64,000 bases of DNA from Sphingomicrobium astaxanthinifaciens. Its GTDB lineage: Bacteria; Pseudomonadota; Alphaproteobacteria; Sphingomonadales; Sphingomonadaceae. Under the pieces are notes generated by a model, which was not told the origin of the DNA, did not search any database, and saw only the letters and a program-made list of their open reading frames with translations. Numbering within the stretch: the stretch's first letter is position 1; the number at the start of each line of letters is the position of its first letter. The position numbers and the translations under genes were made by a program. The stretch is from assembly GCF_022865105.1 (NCBI RefSeq), contig NZ_JAKNYM010000001.1, positions 682,001 through 746,000 of the forward strand, written 5' to 3'. Positions 45,993 through 54,683 of the stretch are shown piece after piece.

Positions 45993-47032
45993 TGGCCACC
46001 GACCCCGACCGCCTCACCACGCCCGAGCGTCGCCCCGAAGACGCCGACGCCGCGCTGCGGCCCAAGAGCCTCGACGAATTCGTCGGCCAGAAGGGGGCGC
46101 GCGAAAATCTTCGCATCTTCATCGATGCCGCCAAGAAGCGCGGCGATGCGCTCGACCATGTCCTCTTCTTCGGCCCGCCGGGGCTCGGCAAGACCACGCT
46201 CGCCGGGATCATCGCGCGCGAACTGGGCGTCGGCTTTCGTTCGACCTCGGGCCCCGTCATCGCCAAGTCGGGCGATCTTGCCGCGCTGCTGACCAACCTC
46301 GAGGAGGGGGATGTCCTCTTCATCGACGAGATCCACCGCCTCAATCCCGCGGTCGAGGAAATCCTCTACCCCGCGATGGAGGACCGCGCGCTCGACATCA
46401 TGGTCGGCGAAGGCCCGAGCGCGCGTTCGGTGCGCATCGACCTGCCCCCCTTCACGCTCGTCGGCGCCACCACCCGGCAGGGCCTCCTCGCCACCCCGCT
46501 GCGCGATCGCTTCGGCATCCCCGTGCGGCTCAATTTCTACGAGGTGAGCGAGCTTGAACAAGTGGTCTCCCGCGCCGCCCGCCTGCTCGATGCCCCGCTC
46601 GCCCCCGACGGTGCGCATGAAATCGCCAAGCGCTCGCGCGGCACCCCTCGGGTGGCCGGGCGCCTCCTGCGCCGGGTGCGCGATTTCGCGCAGGCCGAGG
46701 GCGCGGAGAGCATCGATGCCCCCTGCGCCGACCGCGCGCTGACCCGGCTCGAGATCGACGCGCTCGGCCTCGACGCGATGGACCGCCGCTACCTCACCAT
46801 GATCGCCGACCTTTATGGCGGCGGTCCCGTGGGGGTGGAGACACTCGCGGCGGGCTTGTCCGAACCGCGCGACACGATCGAGGACGTGATCGAGCCCTAT
46901 CTCATTCAGCTTGGCCTCATCGCGCGTACCGCAAGAGGGCGCGTGCTGAACGGCCGCGGCTGGCAGCATCTCGGCCTCACGCCGCCCCGCACCGCCAACG
47001 CGCAGGACGGCTTGTTCGACGGAGAAAAGTAG
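45992..47032 (+). CDS. ruvB: Holliday junction branch migration DNA helicase RuvB
   Basis: Hexameric AAA+ motor of the RuvAB complex. The 346 residues include [11 protein letters not shown], Walker [13 protein letters not shown], Walker [13 protein letters not shown], the sensor region [17 protein letters not shown] and the C-terminal winged helix ([20 protein letters not shown]). The start at 45992 overlaps the stop of the TonB_C-like gene by one base. The DUF3089 gene begins immediately after its stop. Confidence 0.97.
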   Translation: MATDPDRLTTPERRPEDADAALRPKSLDEFVGQKGARENLRIFIDAAKKRGDALDHVLFFGPPGLGKTTLAGIIARELGVGFRSTSGPVIAKSGDLAALLTNLEEGDVLFIDEIHRLNPAVEEILYPAMEDRALDIMVGEGPSARSVRIDLPPFTLVGATTRQGLLATPLRDRFGIPVRLNFYEVSELEQVVSRAARLLDAPLAPDGAHEIAKRSRGTPRVAGRLLRRVRDFAQAEGAESIDAPCADRALTRLEIDALGLDAMDRRYLTMIADLYGGGPVGVETLAAGLSEPRDTIEDVIEPYLIQLGLIARTARGRVLNGRGWQHLGLTPPRTANAQDGLFDGEK

Positions 47033-48184
47033 ATGAGCCTCGCCCTTGCCGCCGCCGTGCTGGCCGCCGCGCAGGCCGTTCCCGTCCCTCCCGACTATCG
47101 CGACCCCGCCAACTGGCTGTGCCTGCCCGGGCGCGAGGACGTCTGCGCCTGGCCCGTGACCGCGCACGAGCTGCGCCCCTCGGGCTGGGGCAACCCGGTC
47201 ACCACCCTGCCCGATCCGCGGGCGCCGGTGGATTGCTTCTACGTCTATCCCACCGTCAGCCGCGACAGCGGGATGAACAGCGACATGACTCCCTCGCGCT
47301 CCGAAGAGATCCTGTTCGCGCAGCAGCAGTTCGCGCGTTTTGCGAGCGTTTGTCGTCCCTTCGCCCCCGTCTATCGGCAGATGACCGTCACCGCGATCGC
47401 GCTCGCCGCCACCGGCGCCGACATGACCCCCTATGGCGCGATCGCCTATGGCGACGTGCGCGCCGCCTTTCGCGAATATCTCAAGACCCACAACAAGGGC
47501 CGCCCCTTCGTCCTCATCGGCCACAGCCAGGGCTCGATCATGCTCGAGCAGCTGATCCGCGAGGAGATCGAAGGATCGGACGCGCAGGACCTCCTGCTGC
47601 GCGCGATCCTGCCCGGCTGGAACATCATGGTGCCCGAGGGCGAGGTCGTCGGCGGCAGCTTCACGTCGGTGCCCGGCTGCACCAGCGCGGCCCAGACCGG
47701 ATGCGTGATGAGCTGGTCGACCTTCGGCGCGGGCGATGCCCCCGGCGCCGGCGCGCTGTTCGGCTATTCGCAGGTGACCGGGCTGCGGCCCCTTTGCACG
47801 GTGCCCGCCGACCGGCCCGCCGACGGCGGCTGGACGAGCCTCGACGGCTTCTGGTTCGCCAGGTCGCGCTACCCGGTGAAGGGCGGCCCCATCCGCTGGA
47901 GCGCCGAGGGGCCGCCGCCCGGTCCCTTCGCCACCAGCGACGACCTCGTCGAGGCGCGCTGCATCTCGGCGGGCCGGCGCGGCTATCTCGAGGTGCGCGC
48001 CACCGCGCGCGGGGCGGGCGACAGCCGCACCGACCGCATCGGCGGCGAACCCGGCATGGGGGGCTTCTTCTTCCCCGGCTGGGGCAAGCATCTCGCCGAC
48101 ATCGCGATCGCGCAGGACGAGCTCATCCGCCTCGTCGATCGGCTGGGTCGACAGCAGCAGGCGAGCGCCGCCGGTCGCAGATAG
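47033..48184 (+). CDS. DUF3089 alpha/beta hydrolase-like exported protein
   Basis: A 383-residue protein with a signal peptide (MSLALAAAVLAAAQAVPVP) and an alpha/beta hydrolase fold whose nucleophile elbow is LIGHSQGSIMLEQL. Cysteines at CLPGREDVC and later positions suggest disulfides outside the cytoplasm. Substrate unknown. The ATG follows the ruvB stop without a gap and uses GGAGAA within ruvB as ribosome site, so it is co-transcribed with ruvB. Confidence 0.82.
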   Translation: MSLALAAAVLAAAQAVPVPPDYRDPANWLCLPGREDVCAWPVTAHELRPSGWGNPVTTLPDPRAPVDCFYVYPTVSRDSGMNSDMTPSRSEEILFAQQQFARFASVCRPFAPVYRQMTVTAIALAATGADMTPYGAIAYGDVRAAFREYLKTHNKGRPFVLIGHSQGSIMLEQLIREEIEGSDAQDLLLRAILPGWNIMVPEGEVVGGSFTSVPGCTSAAQTGCVMSWSTFGAGDAPGAGALFGYSQVTGLRPLCTVPADRPADGGWTSLDGFWFARSRYPVKGGPIRWSAEGPPPGPFATSDDLVEARCISAGRRGYLEVRATARGAGDSRTDRIGGEPGMGGFFFPGWGKHLADIAIAQDELIRLVDRLGRQQQASAAGRR

Positions 48185-48253
48185 CGGCCGCTCCACCCAC
48201 GACCCCGCCAACCCTGCTTTGCAGCGCCAAAAGGCTGCGCTATTGGGGCCGTA

Positions 48254-48706
48254 ATGATCCTGACCCCGCCCACGGGCCGCTTCGACGGCACGCTCCACTC
48301 CTTCCCCGTCCGCGTCTATTTCGAGGACACCGACCTGTCGGGGATCGTCTATCACGCCAACTACCTGCGCTATTTCGAGCGCGCCCGCTCGGACATGCTG
48401 GCGCGGGTCGGGATCGATCAGCGCGGCGCGCATGACGAGGGGTTCGGCGCCTATGCGGTGACCGCGATGGACATCCGCTGGAAGCGCCCCGCGAAACTCG
48501 ACGACGAACTCGTCGTCGAGAGCCGGGTCACGAAAGTTCGCGCCGCCAGCTGTTCCATTCAGCAACGCGTAAGGCGCGCGGATGCCATTCTCGCCGAGGC
48601 GCAGGTGACGGCTGCGCTTCTGACCCCCGAGGGCCGGCCACGCCGCCAGCCCGCCGACTGGGTGGAAAAGTTCAAGGCCGTCGCCGAAGAGGGGATGAAC
48701 ACGTGA
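48254..48706 (+). CDS. ybgC: Tol-Pal system-associated acyl-CoA thioesterase YbgC
   Basis: A 150-residue hotdog-fold thioesterase with the family motif VYFEDTDLSGIVYHANYLRYFERARSD (in two parts: YFEDTDLSGIVYHANYLRYF, where Asp is catalytic, and ERARSDML). It is the usual first gene of tol-pal operons and hydrolyses acyl-CoA or acyl-ACP at the inner membrane. Its stop overlaps the tolQ GTG start (GTGA 48703-48706). Confidence 0.93.
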   Translation: MILTPPTGRFDGTLHSFPVRVYFEDTDLSGIVYHANYLRYFERARSDMLARVGIDQRGAHDEGFGAYAVTAMDIRWKRPAKLDDELVVESRVTKVRAASCSIQQRVRRADAILAEAQVTAALLTPEGRPRRQPADWVEKFKAVAEEGMNT

Positions 48707-49392
48707 TTGCTGGGGTTGCTGCCAACGAACATCTGATGAGCCCGCTGACCCTGTTCCTGCAGGCCGACATCGTCGTGAAGGTCGTGATGGTCGGGCTGCT
48801 GCTGGCCTCGATCTGGACCTGGGGGATCATCTTCACCCATTCGGCGCGGCTTACGCGTGCGCGCGTGAAGGCGCGGCGCACCGCCGAGGCCTTCTGGAAG
48901 GCCAAGGACATCGACGGCTTCGTCGACGCGCACCGCGCCGATGGCAATGCCACCGCGCGGATCCTGCGCGCGGGGGTCGAGGAATATCATCGCTCGACCC
49001 GCGCCGGGCTCGCCGACCGCGCCGCCGCGCGCGACCGGATCGCGGTCGCCGCCGAGGATGCGATGGCGGGCGAGCTGGAGAAGCTGTCCGACCGGCTCAA
49101 CATCCTCGCCACCATCGGTTCGGTCGCCCCCTTCGTCGGGCTGTTCGGCACGGTCTGGGGCATCATGCGCAGCTTCACCGCGATCGCCGGCGCCAACAAC
49201 ACCAGCCTCGCGGTCGTCGCGCCGGGGATTGCCGAGGCGCTGTTCGCCACCGCGATCGGGCTGTTCGCCGCGATCCCCGCGGTCATCGCCTACAACCGGC
49301 TGACCCACCGGCTCGACGCCTTCGAGAACGAGCTGACGCGCTTCTCCGACCGCTTCCAGGCCACGCTGAGCCGCCAGCTGGAGCGCGCCTGA
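48703..49392 (+). CDS. tolQ: Tol-Pal system protein TolQ
   Basis: Inner-membrane proton-channel subunit (ExbB family) of the Tol machine, which constricts the outer membrane at division. The 229 residues have three transmembrane helices: the first around VVKVVMVGLLLASIWTWGII and two later (ILATIGSVAPFVGLFGTVWG and AEALFATAIGLFAAIPAVIA) with the conserved Thr/Gly-rich surfaces. The start is GTG at 48703. A later ATG at 48736 (MSPLTLF) is a possible alternative. Confidence 0.95.
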   Translation: MIAGVAANEHLMSPLTLFLQADIVVKVVMVGLLLASIWTWGIIFTHSARLTRARVKARRTAEAFWKAKDIDGFVDAHRADGNATARILRAGVEEYHRSTRAGLADRAAARDRIAVAAEDAMAGELEKLSDRLNILATIGSVAPFVGLFGTVWGIMRSFTAIAGANNTSLAVVAPGIAEALFATAIGLFAAIPAVIAYNRLTHRLDAFENELTRFSDRFQATLSRQLERA

Positions 49393-49848
49393 ATGGCGAT
49401 GGGGCTGGCCTCGGGCGGTCGCGGCCGGCGGCGCGGCCGACGCGCGCGCCGCGCGCCGATGGCGGAGATCAACGTCACCCCGTTCGTCGACGTCATGCTC
49501 GTCCTGCTCATCATCTTCATGGTCACCGCCCCGCTGCTCGTCGCCGGGGTCGCGGTCGACCTGCCCGAGAGCCGCGCCGAGACGCTCGACCAGAGCGCCG
49601 AGCCGGTGCAGCTGTCGATCGACCGCGACGGGGTGATCAGCATCGATGACCTCGTGGTGCCCGAGGACGCGCTGGCCGACCGGCTCGCCGCGATCGCCGA
49701 GGAACCCGCCCCGCCCGAGGGGCGCCGCATCTACCTGCGCGCCGATCGCCGCCTCGATTACGGCCGCGTCATGCGGGTGGTGGGCGAACTCAACGCCGCC
49801 GGGCTCAACCGCGTCGCGCTGGTCTCGGTCGGAGAGGGGGCGGAGTGA
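49393..49848 (+). CDS. tolR: Tol-Pal system protein TolR
   Basis: ExbD-family partner of TolQ, 151 aa: an Arg-rich cytoplasmic start ([15 protein letters not shown]), [20 protein letters not shown] as the single transmembrane helix containing the catalytic Asp that takes protons, and a periplasmic domain ([20 protein letters not shown]). It follows tolQ directly with no gap, and its stop overlaps the tolA GTG start. Confidence 0.94.
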   Translation: MAMGLASGGRGRRRGRRARRAPMAEINVTPFVDVMLVLLIIFMVTAPLLVAGVAVDLPESRAETLDQSAEPVQLSIDRDGVISIDDLVVPEDALADRLAAIAEEPAPPEGRRIYLRADRRLDYGRVMRVVGELNAAGLNRVALVSVGEGAE

Positions 49849-50615
49849 GGCTCGACCGCGCCGAATGGGCCGGCAACGGCATGGCGCTCGGGCTCCATGT
49901 CGCGCTGGTCGCGGCGCTCAGCCTCAACCTCGCGCGGCACCCCATCCCTGCCGAGCCGCCCGCGGTGTTCGTCGAGTTCGTCGACGACGTCGGCCTCGAG
50001 GCGGCCGCGCCGAGCCAGGTGCCGCAGGAGGCCCCGCAGGCGACGACCCCCGACCCGATCGACGAGGCGATCCCGCCCCCGCCCGAGCCCGAGGCCGCGC
50101 CCGAACCGCCGCGCGCCGAGCCCCGCCCGACCCCGCCGCGCGAGCGCGCGACCCCCGCACCCGCGACACCGCGAGAGCGCCCGCGCCCGCGGCCGCGCGC
50201 GACCGGGCGCCTCGGCGATGACCTGCTTGCCGGGGTGCGCGAGGGCAACAGCCGCACCGGGCCGGCCGAGACCGCGGCGCCATCGGCGCCGGCCTTCAGC
50301 GCGCAGGCGCAGGCCGGCATCGTCCAGTCGATCCGGCGGCAGATCCAGCCCTGCGCCAACCGCCAGATCGATCCCGGCCCCGGGGCCAACGAGATCGTGG
50401 TCACGCTCAACCTGCGGCTCGACCGCCGCGGCAACCTTATCCGTCCCCCGCGCGTCACGGGTACGACCGGCGTCACCGCCGACAACCAACGTTACGAACA
50501 GCGCGTGAAGGACCTTGCCATCGCCGCCTATCAGGGCTGTTCCCCGCTAACCGGCCTTCCGGAGGAATTCTACGACCGCTGGAAGGATTTCGACATGACC
50601 TACAAATTGCCATGA
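49845..50615 (+). CDS. tolA: Tol-Pal system protein TolA (cell envelope integrity)
   Basis: Links TolQR in the inner membrane to TolB and Pal. The 256-residue protein has one N-terminal transmembrane helix ([20 protein letters not shown]), a long Pro/Glu/Ala/Arg-rich spacer (about residues 50-125) in place of the Ala/Lys coiled coil of enteric TolA, and a C-terminal TonB-like domain ([20 protein letters not shown]). Start GTG at 49845. The stop overlaps an ATG that begins the spacer before tolB. Confidence 0.9.
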   Translation: MRLDRAEWAGNGMALGLHVALVAALSLNLARHPIPAEPPAVFVEFVDDVGLEAAAPSQVPQEAPQATTPDPIDEAIPPPPEPEAAPEPPRAEPRPTPPRERATPAPATPRERPRPRPRATGRLGDDLLAGVREGNSRTGPAETAAPSAPAFSAQAQAGIVQSIRRQIQPCANRQIDPGPGANEIVVTLNLRLDRRGNLIRPPRVTGTTGVTADNQRYEQRVKDLAIAAYQGCSPLTGLPEEFYDRWKDFDMTYKLP

Positions 50616-50626
50616 GGAGAGGCTTG

Positions 50627-51955
50627 ATGCTGCGCAAATTGCTGACGATGCTGGCGCTGTTCGTCCCGGGCGTGGCGCAGGCGCAGGAGGACGACCGGCT
50701 CACCGTCGACGTCGTCGGCGGCCAGCAGGCGGCGCAGCCCGTCGCGGTGCCGCAGATGGCCGCGCGCGGGCCGGTGACGACCCCGATCGGCAACATCGAC
50801 ACGGTGGCCAACAATGTCGCGCTGGTGATCGCCTCCGACCTGCGCTCGACCGGGGTGATCACCCCGATCGGCCCGGTCGGCCTGCGCCGGTTGCGCGACA
50901 GCGAGGTGACCAATCCGATCTTTCCCGACTGGCAGCGAAGCGGCGCCTCGGCGCTGGTCGCGGGCTATGTCGAATATGGCGCCAACGGGCGGCTCACGCT
51001 CGCCTGCTACCTGTTCGACACGGTGACCGGGCGCGAACTGGTCCGGCAGGGCTATGCGGTCGATCCGGCCGACTGGCGCCGCGCCGCGCACAAGTGCGCC
51101 GACACCGTCTATTCGCGCCTCTCGGGCGAGGCGCCCTTCCTCGACACAAGGATCGTCTACGTCGCCGAGACGGGTCCGAAGGACAATCGCGTCAAGCGGA
51201 TCGCGGTGATGGATTCGGACGGGCAGAACCATCGCTACCTGACCGAGGGGCAGGAAACCGTCCTCACCCCGCGCTTCTCCCCGCGCGGCGACCAGCTCGT
51301 CTACATGAGCTACAAGGGCCGCCGCCCGCGTTCCTACGTCTACGATCTTGCCACCGGCCGCTCGCGGCTGCTGGTGCCCGGCACCGCCTTCACCTTTGCC
51401 CCCTCATATTCGCCCGACGGGCGCCAGATCGTCTTCTCGATGGCCGAAGGGGGCAATACCGACATCTATGTCGTCGCCGCCGACGGGGGCACCCCGCGAC
51501 GCCTCACCACCATGCCCGGGGTCGACACCAGCCCGAGCTTCTCGCCCGACGGCCGCCGGATCGTGTTCGAGAGCGACCGCTCGGGCTCGCAGCAGCTCTA
51601 CGTCATGAACGCCGACGGCTCCGACCAGCGGCGGATCAGCTTCGGCGGGGGGCAATATGCCAGCCCGACGTGGAGCCCGCTCGGCAACCTCATCGCCTTC
51701 ACCAAGATCGGTGGCGGCCAGTTCCGCATCGGCGTCATGGCCCCCACGGGCGGGGGCGAACGCCTGCTCACCTCGGCCTGGCAGGACGAGGGCCCCAGCT
51801 GGGCCCCCAACGGCCAGTTCGTCATGTTCCACCGGACCGAGCGCGGTTCGGGGAACGCCACCCTCTACGCAGTCCCGGTCAATGGTGGCCGGGCGCGTGT
51901 GATGCCGACCCCGCTGGGAGGTTCCGATCCCAGCTGGTCGCCCCTTCAAGACTAG
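50627..51955 (+). CDS. tolB: Tol-Pal system protein TolB
   Basis: Periplasmic TolB, 442 aa: signal peptide MLRKLLTMLALFVPGVAQA, an N-terminal domain and a C-terminal six-bladed beta-propeller with repeated SPDGRQIVFSMAEGGNTDIY-type blades. It binds Pal and TolA. The start at 50627 is preferred over ATG 50612, because GAGGAGAGG lies at the correct distance before it and a signal peptide starts there. Confidence 0.95.
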   Translation: MLRKLLTMLALFVPGVAQAQEDDRLTVDVVGGQQAAQPVAVPQMAARGPVTTPIGNIDTVANNVALVIASDLRSTGVITPIGPVGLRRLRDSEVTNPIFPDWQRSGASALVAGYVEYGANGRLTLACYLFDTVTGRELVRQGYAVDPADWRRAAHKCADTVYSRLSGEAPFLDTRIVYVAETGPKDNRVKRIAVMDSDGQNHRYLTEGQETVLTPRFSPRGDQLVYMSYKGRRPRSYVYDLATGRSRLLVPGTAFTFAPSYSPDGRQIVFSMAEGGNTDIYVVAADGGTPRRLTTMPGVDTSPSFSPDGRRIVFESDRSGSQQLYVMNADGSDQRRISFGGGQYASPTWSPLGNLIAFTKIGGGQFRIGVMAPTGGGERLLTSAWQDEGPSWAPNGQFVMFHRTERGSGNATLYAVPVNGGRARVMPTPLGGSDPSWSPLQD

Positions 51956-51973
51956 GGACGAAGGAGTTATCCA

Positions 51974-52483
51974 ATGAAGAAGTTGCTGTTCATTTCCGCG
52001 GCGACCCTCGTGCTCGCCGCCTGCGGCACCAAGGACGACGCTGTCATCGCGCCCTCAGAGACCGCCTATGACGCGCCCTCGACCACGGTCGCCGACGACG
52101 ATGTCGACCTCATCGAACTGCCCAACGCGCAGGCCGCGATGATCGCGGCGGCGGGGTCGGACACGATCTACTTCGCCACCGACCAGTACAATCTCGAGAT
52201 GGACGCTCGCGCCACGCTCGAGGCGCAGGCGCGCTGGCTGATCGACAATCCCACCGTCAATGCCTCGATCGAGGGCCATGCCGACGAGCGCGGCACGCGC
52301 GAATACAACCTCGCGCTGGGCGAACGGCGCGCCAATGCGGCGCGCGACTATCTCGCCTCGATGGGGGTCCCCAACAACCGCCTGACGGTGGTCAGCTGGG
52401 GCAAGGAGCGCCCGGTGGCGCTCGGGTCGAACGAACAGGCCTGGGCGCAGAACCGGCGCGCCGTGACGGTGATCGTTCGCTGA
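51974..52483 (+). CDS. pal: Peptidoglycan-associated lipoprotein Pal
   Basis: Outer-membrane lipoprotein, 169 aa: MKKLLFISAATLVLAAC lipobox (Cys17), a flexible linker, and an OmpA-like peptidoglycan-binding domain with IYFATDQYNLEMDARATL, GHADERGTREYNLALGERRA and a final SWGKERPVALGSNE segment. It anchors the Tol machine to the wall. Final gene of the ybgC-tolQRAB-pal operon, with an AAGGAG ribosome site. Confidence 0.96.
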   Translation: MKKLLFISAATLVLAACGTKDDAVIAPSETAYDAPSTTVADDDVDLIELPNAQAAMIAAAGSDTIYFATDQYNLEMDARATLEAQARWLIDNPTVNASIEGHADERGTREYNLALGERRANAARDYLASMGVPNNRLTVVSWGKERPVALGSNEQAWAQNRRAVTVIVR

Positions 52484-52533
52484 TATCCGTCCCCGGTCGG
52501 CCTCGAGCCGAGCCGGACCCAAGCAACCGCGCG

Positions 52534-52561
52534 GGCGGGGTGGCAGCGATGCCGCCCCGCC
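52534..52561 (+). terminator. Hairpin terminator between pal and the SEL1-like gene
   Basis: A 12-bp stem (52534-52545 with 52550-52561, one G-T pair) closed by a GCGA tetraloop of GNRA type, followed by TTGCGTTT, a poor U-tract on this strand. The convergent SEL1-like gene ends at 52568, so it may serve both directions. Confidence 0.55.
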
Positions 52562-52567
52562 TTGCGT

Positions 52568-52879
52568 TTAGGCGGCGTAGCGCCCCGCGGCGCCGGCCCC
52601 GCCCATCGCGAGGAAGGCGCGCGCCGCCTTCTGCGCGTCGGCGATCTCGCGCGCGGTCATCTCGACCGAGATTTCGGCGCGACACTGCTGCGAGCGCTTG
52701 TCACCGTTCAAGGCGGCGAGGTTGAACCACTTGTGCGCCTCGATGAGGTCGACCGCGCAGCCGCCGCGACCGGTCGAATAGGCGACACCCAGTTCGAACA
52801 AGGCGTCCACGTCGCCGTGCATCGCATCGGCGATGCGGCTCTTGGTGAGGAAATCGGCACTCGCTTGGCTGATGGCCAT
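52568..52879 (-). CDS. SEL1-like repeat protein
   Basis: A 103-residue protein with a partial TPR/Sel1-type repeat (DALFELGVAYSTGRGGCAVD followed by IEAHKWFNLAALNGDKRSQQ), then a helix with MTAREIADAQKAARAFLAMG. Such short repeats usually mediate protein contacts. No signal peptide, so it should be cytoplasmic. Its role is unknown. It ends convergently with pal. Confidence 0.78.
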   Translation of the reverse strand: MAISQASADFLTKSRIADAMHGDVDALFELGVAYSTGRGGCAVDLIEAHKWFNLAALNGDKRSQQCRAEISVEMTAREIADAQKAARAFLAMGGAGAAGRYAA

Positions 52880-52989
52880 GATCTTGATCCCTGTTGCTGC
52901 GGGCGTTTGCCCCGTCGATGCTTACAGTGATCGCGATTCGGTCCTGACAAATGGTTAACGCGGCGCACACCATGTCCGCAACGGATCGA

Positions 52990-53823
52990 TCAGCCCGCCC
53001 GATTGTCGATGAGTCGCACCTTGCCGAGCGTGGCGGCGGCGATGATCCGACTGTTGTCGCCGGCCTGCGCCAGCGGCTCGAGGCTGTCGGCATCGACATG
53101 GGCGACATAGTCGATCGGCCCGAACCCCGCCGCGGCCAGCGCGTCGCGCGCCGCTTGCTCGGCCGCCGCGACCGACTGCCCCTCCCGGATCGCCGTGCGC
53201 ATGGCGTCGAGCGTGCGGTTGAGGGTCGGTGCCACCGCGCGCTCTGCCGGCGACAACAATGCGTTGCGCGAGGACAGCGCGAGCCCGTCGGCATCGCGCA
53301 CCGTGGGCAGCCCGACGATCTCGACCCCGAGGTCGAGGTCGCGGGTCATCCGCCGGATCAGCGCCAGCTGCTGCCAGTCCTTCTCGCCAAACAGCGCGAT
53401 ATCGGGGCGCACGTTGGTGAAGAGCTTGGTGACGACCGTTGCCACCCCGTCGAAATGACCCGGCCGATGCGCGCCCTCCCAGCGCTCGGTGATGCCCGCC
53501 ACATGGACGCTGGTGGCGAACCCGGGCGGGTAGAGGTCGCCCGGCGTGGGCAGCCACACCGCCTCACAACCCGCCGCCTCGAGCTTGGCGGCATCGCCCG
53601 CCTCGTCGCGCGGATAGCGATCGAGGTCGCCCGCATCGTTGAACTGCAGCGGGTTGACGAAGATCGAGGCGAGCACGCTGTCGGCGCGGCGGCGCGCCTC
53701 GCGCACGAGCGCGAGATGCCCGTCGTGGAGCGCGCCCATCGTCGGCACCAGCGCCAGCCGCCCGGCGGCGCGCAGCCCCGCGATCGCGCCCGCCAACTCC
53801 TTCTTGCCCTTAATGATTTGCAC
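52990..53823 (-). CDS. panC: Pantoate--beta-alanine ligase
   Basis: Joins pantoate and beta-alanine with ATP to make pantothenate, the precursor of coenzyme A. The 277-residue enzyme has the N-terminal VPTMGALHDGHLALVREA with the HIGH-like ATP motif (HDGH), the substrate region FVNPLQFNDAGDLDRYPRD, and FGEKDWQQLALIRRM. The start at 53823 sits within the -35 region of the divergent mipZ promoter. Other pan genes are not in the window. Confidence 0.94.
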   Translation of the reverse strand: MQIIKGKKELAGAIAGLRAAGRLALVPTMGALHDGHLALVREARRRADSVLASIFVNPLQFNDAGDLDRYPRDEAGDAAKLEAAGCEAVWLPTPGDLYPPGFATSVHVAGITERWEGAHRPGHFDGVATVVTKLFTNVRPDIALFGEKDWQQLALIRRMTRDLDLGVEIVGLPTVRDADGLALSSRNALLSPAERAVAPTLNRTLDAMRTAIREGQSVAAAEQAARDALAAAGFGPIDYVAHVDADSLEPLAQAGDNSRIIAAATLGKVRLIDNRAG

Positions 53824-53847
53824 AGGACTTGTCCCTTGGACTAGAAT
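53818..53847 (+). promoter_or_regulatory. Candidate mipZ promoter
   Basis: TTGCAC (53818-53823) and TAGAAT (53842-53847) are spaced by 18 bases, predicting a start near 53854 and a leader of about 30 bases before mipZ. The -35 box overlaps the panC start codon on the other strand. A small inverted repeat TCTCG-CT-CGAGA follows at 53848-53859. Confidence 0.4.
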
Positions 53848-53883
53848 CTCGCTCGAGAGAATTACCTAGGGGGCAGGGAGCCA

Positions 53884-54675
53884 ATGGGCCAGCCGCATTT
53901 CATCGTCTTCGCCAACGAGAAGGGGGGGACGGGCAAGTCGACCACCGCGGTGCATACCGCCATCGCGCTCGCCGCCGCGGGCGCGCGGGTCGGCGCGCTC
54001 GACCTCGACCAGCGCCAGCGCACGCTCGACCGCTATCTCGAGAATCGCGCGACCACCGCGGGGCGGCTCGGCGCGGCCCTGCCGATGGTCCAGCACGAAG
54101 TGCTCGCCGACCGCAGCGAGGCCGCCTTCGACGCCGCGCTGACCCGGCTCGCCGCGCACAACGATTTCGTCGTCATCGACACGCCGGGTCGCGACGACGA
54201 ATTCGCGCGCACCGCGATCCTCTTCGCCGACACGCTGGTCACCCCGATCAACGACAGCTTCGTCGACCTCGACCTCATCGGGCAGGTCGATCCCGAGACC
54301 TACGAGGTGGCGCGCCCCAGCTTCTACGCCGACCTCATCTGGCAGTCGCGCCAGCGCCGCGCCAAGGAACTGGGGCGCAGCGTCGACTGGGTGGTGCTCC
54401 GCAACCGGCTCCAGCATATCGACAGCCACAACAAGACGCGCGTCACTGCCGCCTTGTCGCAACTGTCCAAGCGGGTGGGTTTCCGCACCATCCCGGGGCT
54501 CGGCGAACGCGTGATCTTCCGCGAGCTGTTCCCCAAGGGCCTCACGCTGCTCGATTTCAAGCACCTGCCCGAGGTCGGGCTGGGCCATATTGCGGCGCGG
54601 CAGGAATTGCGCGAAATGGTTGCCAGTCTCGACCTGCCCGACCCCGCGGCCCAACCGATCGCCGCAGCCAGCTAG
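53884..54675 (+). CDS. mipZ: Division plane positioning ATPase MipZ
   Basis: A ParA/MinD-family ATPase that in alphaproteobacteria forms bipolar gradients from ParB-origin complexes and blocks FtsZ assembly away from midcell. The 263 residues show the deviant Walker A FANEKGGTGKSTTAV, switch I-like region, and Walker B-like FVVIDTPGRDDEF. The family-specific DLIWQSRQRRAKEL and HNKTRVTAALSQLSKRVGF segments identify MipZ rather than MinD. It stands with pgmG, 8 bases downstream. Confidence 0.93.
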   Translation: MGQPHFIVFANEKGGTGKSTTAVHTAIALAAAGARVGALDLDQRQRTLDRYLENRATTAGRLGAALPMVQHEVLADRSEAAFDAALTRLAAHNDFVVIDTPGRDDEFARTAILFADTLVTPINDSFVDLDLIGQVDPETYEVARPSFYADLIWQSRQRRAKELGRSVDWVVLRNRLQHIDSHNKTRVTAALSQLSKRVGFRTIPGLGERVIFRELFPKGLTLLDFKHLPEVGLGHIAARQELREMVASLDLPDPAAQPIAAAS

Positions 54676-54683
54676 GAGCCTTC

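Noticed and set aside
45866-48565. 899-codon minus-strand ORF
   Set aside because: Spans ruvB, the DUF3089 gene and ybgC in antisense; no signal, no domain.
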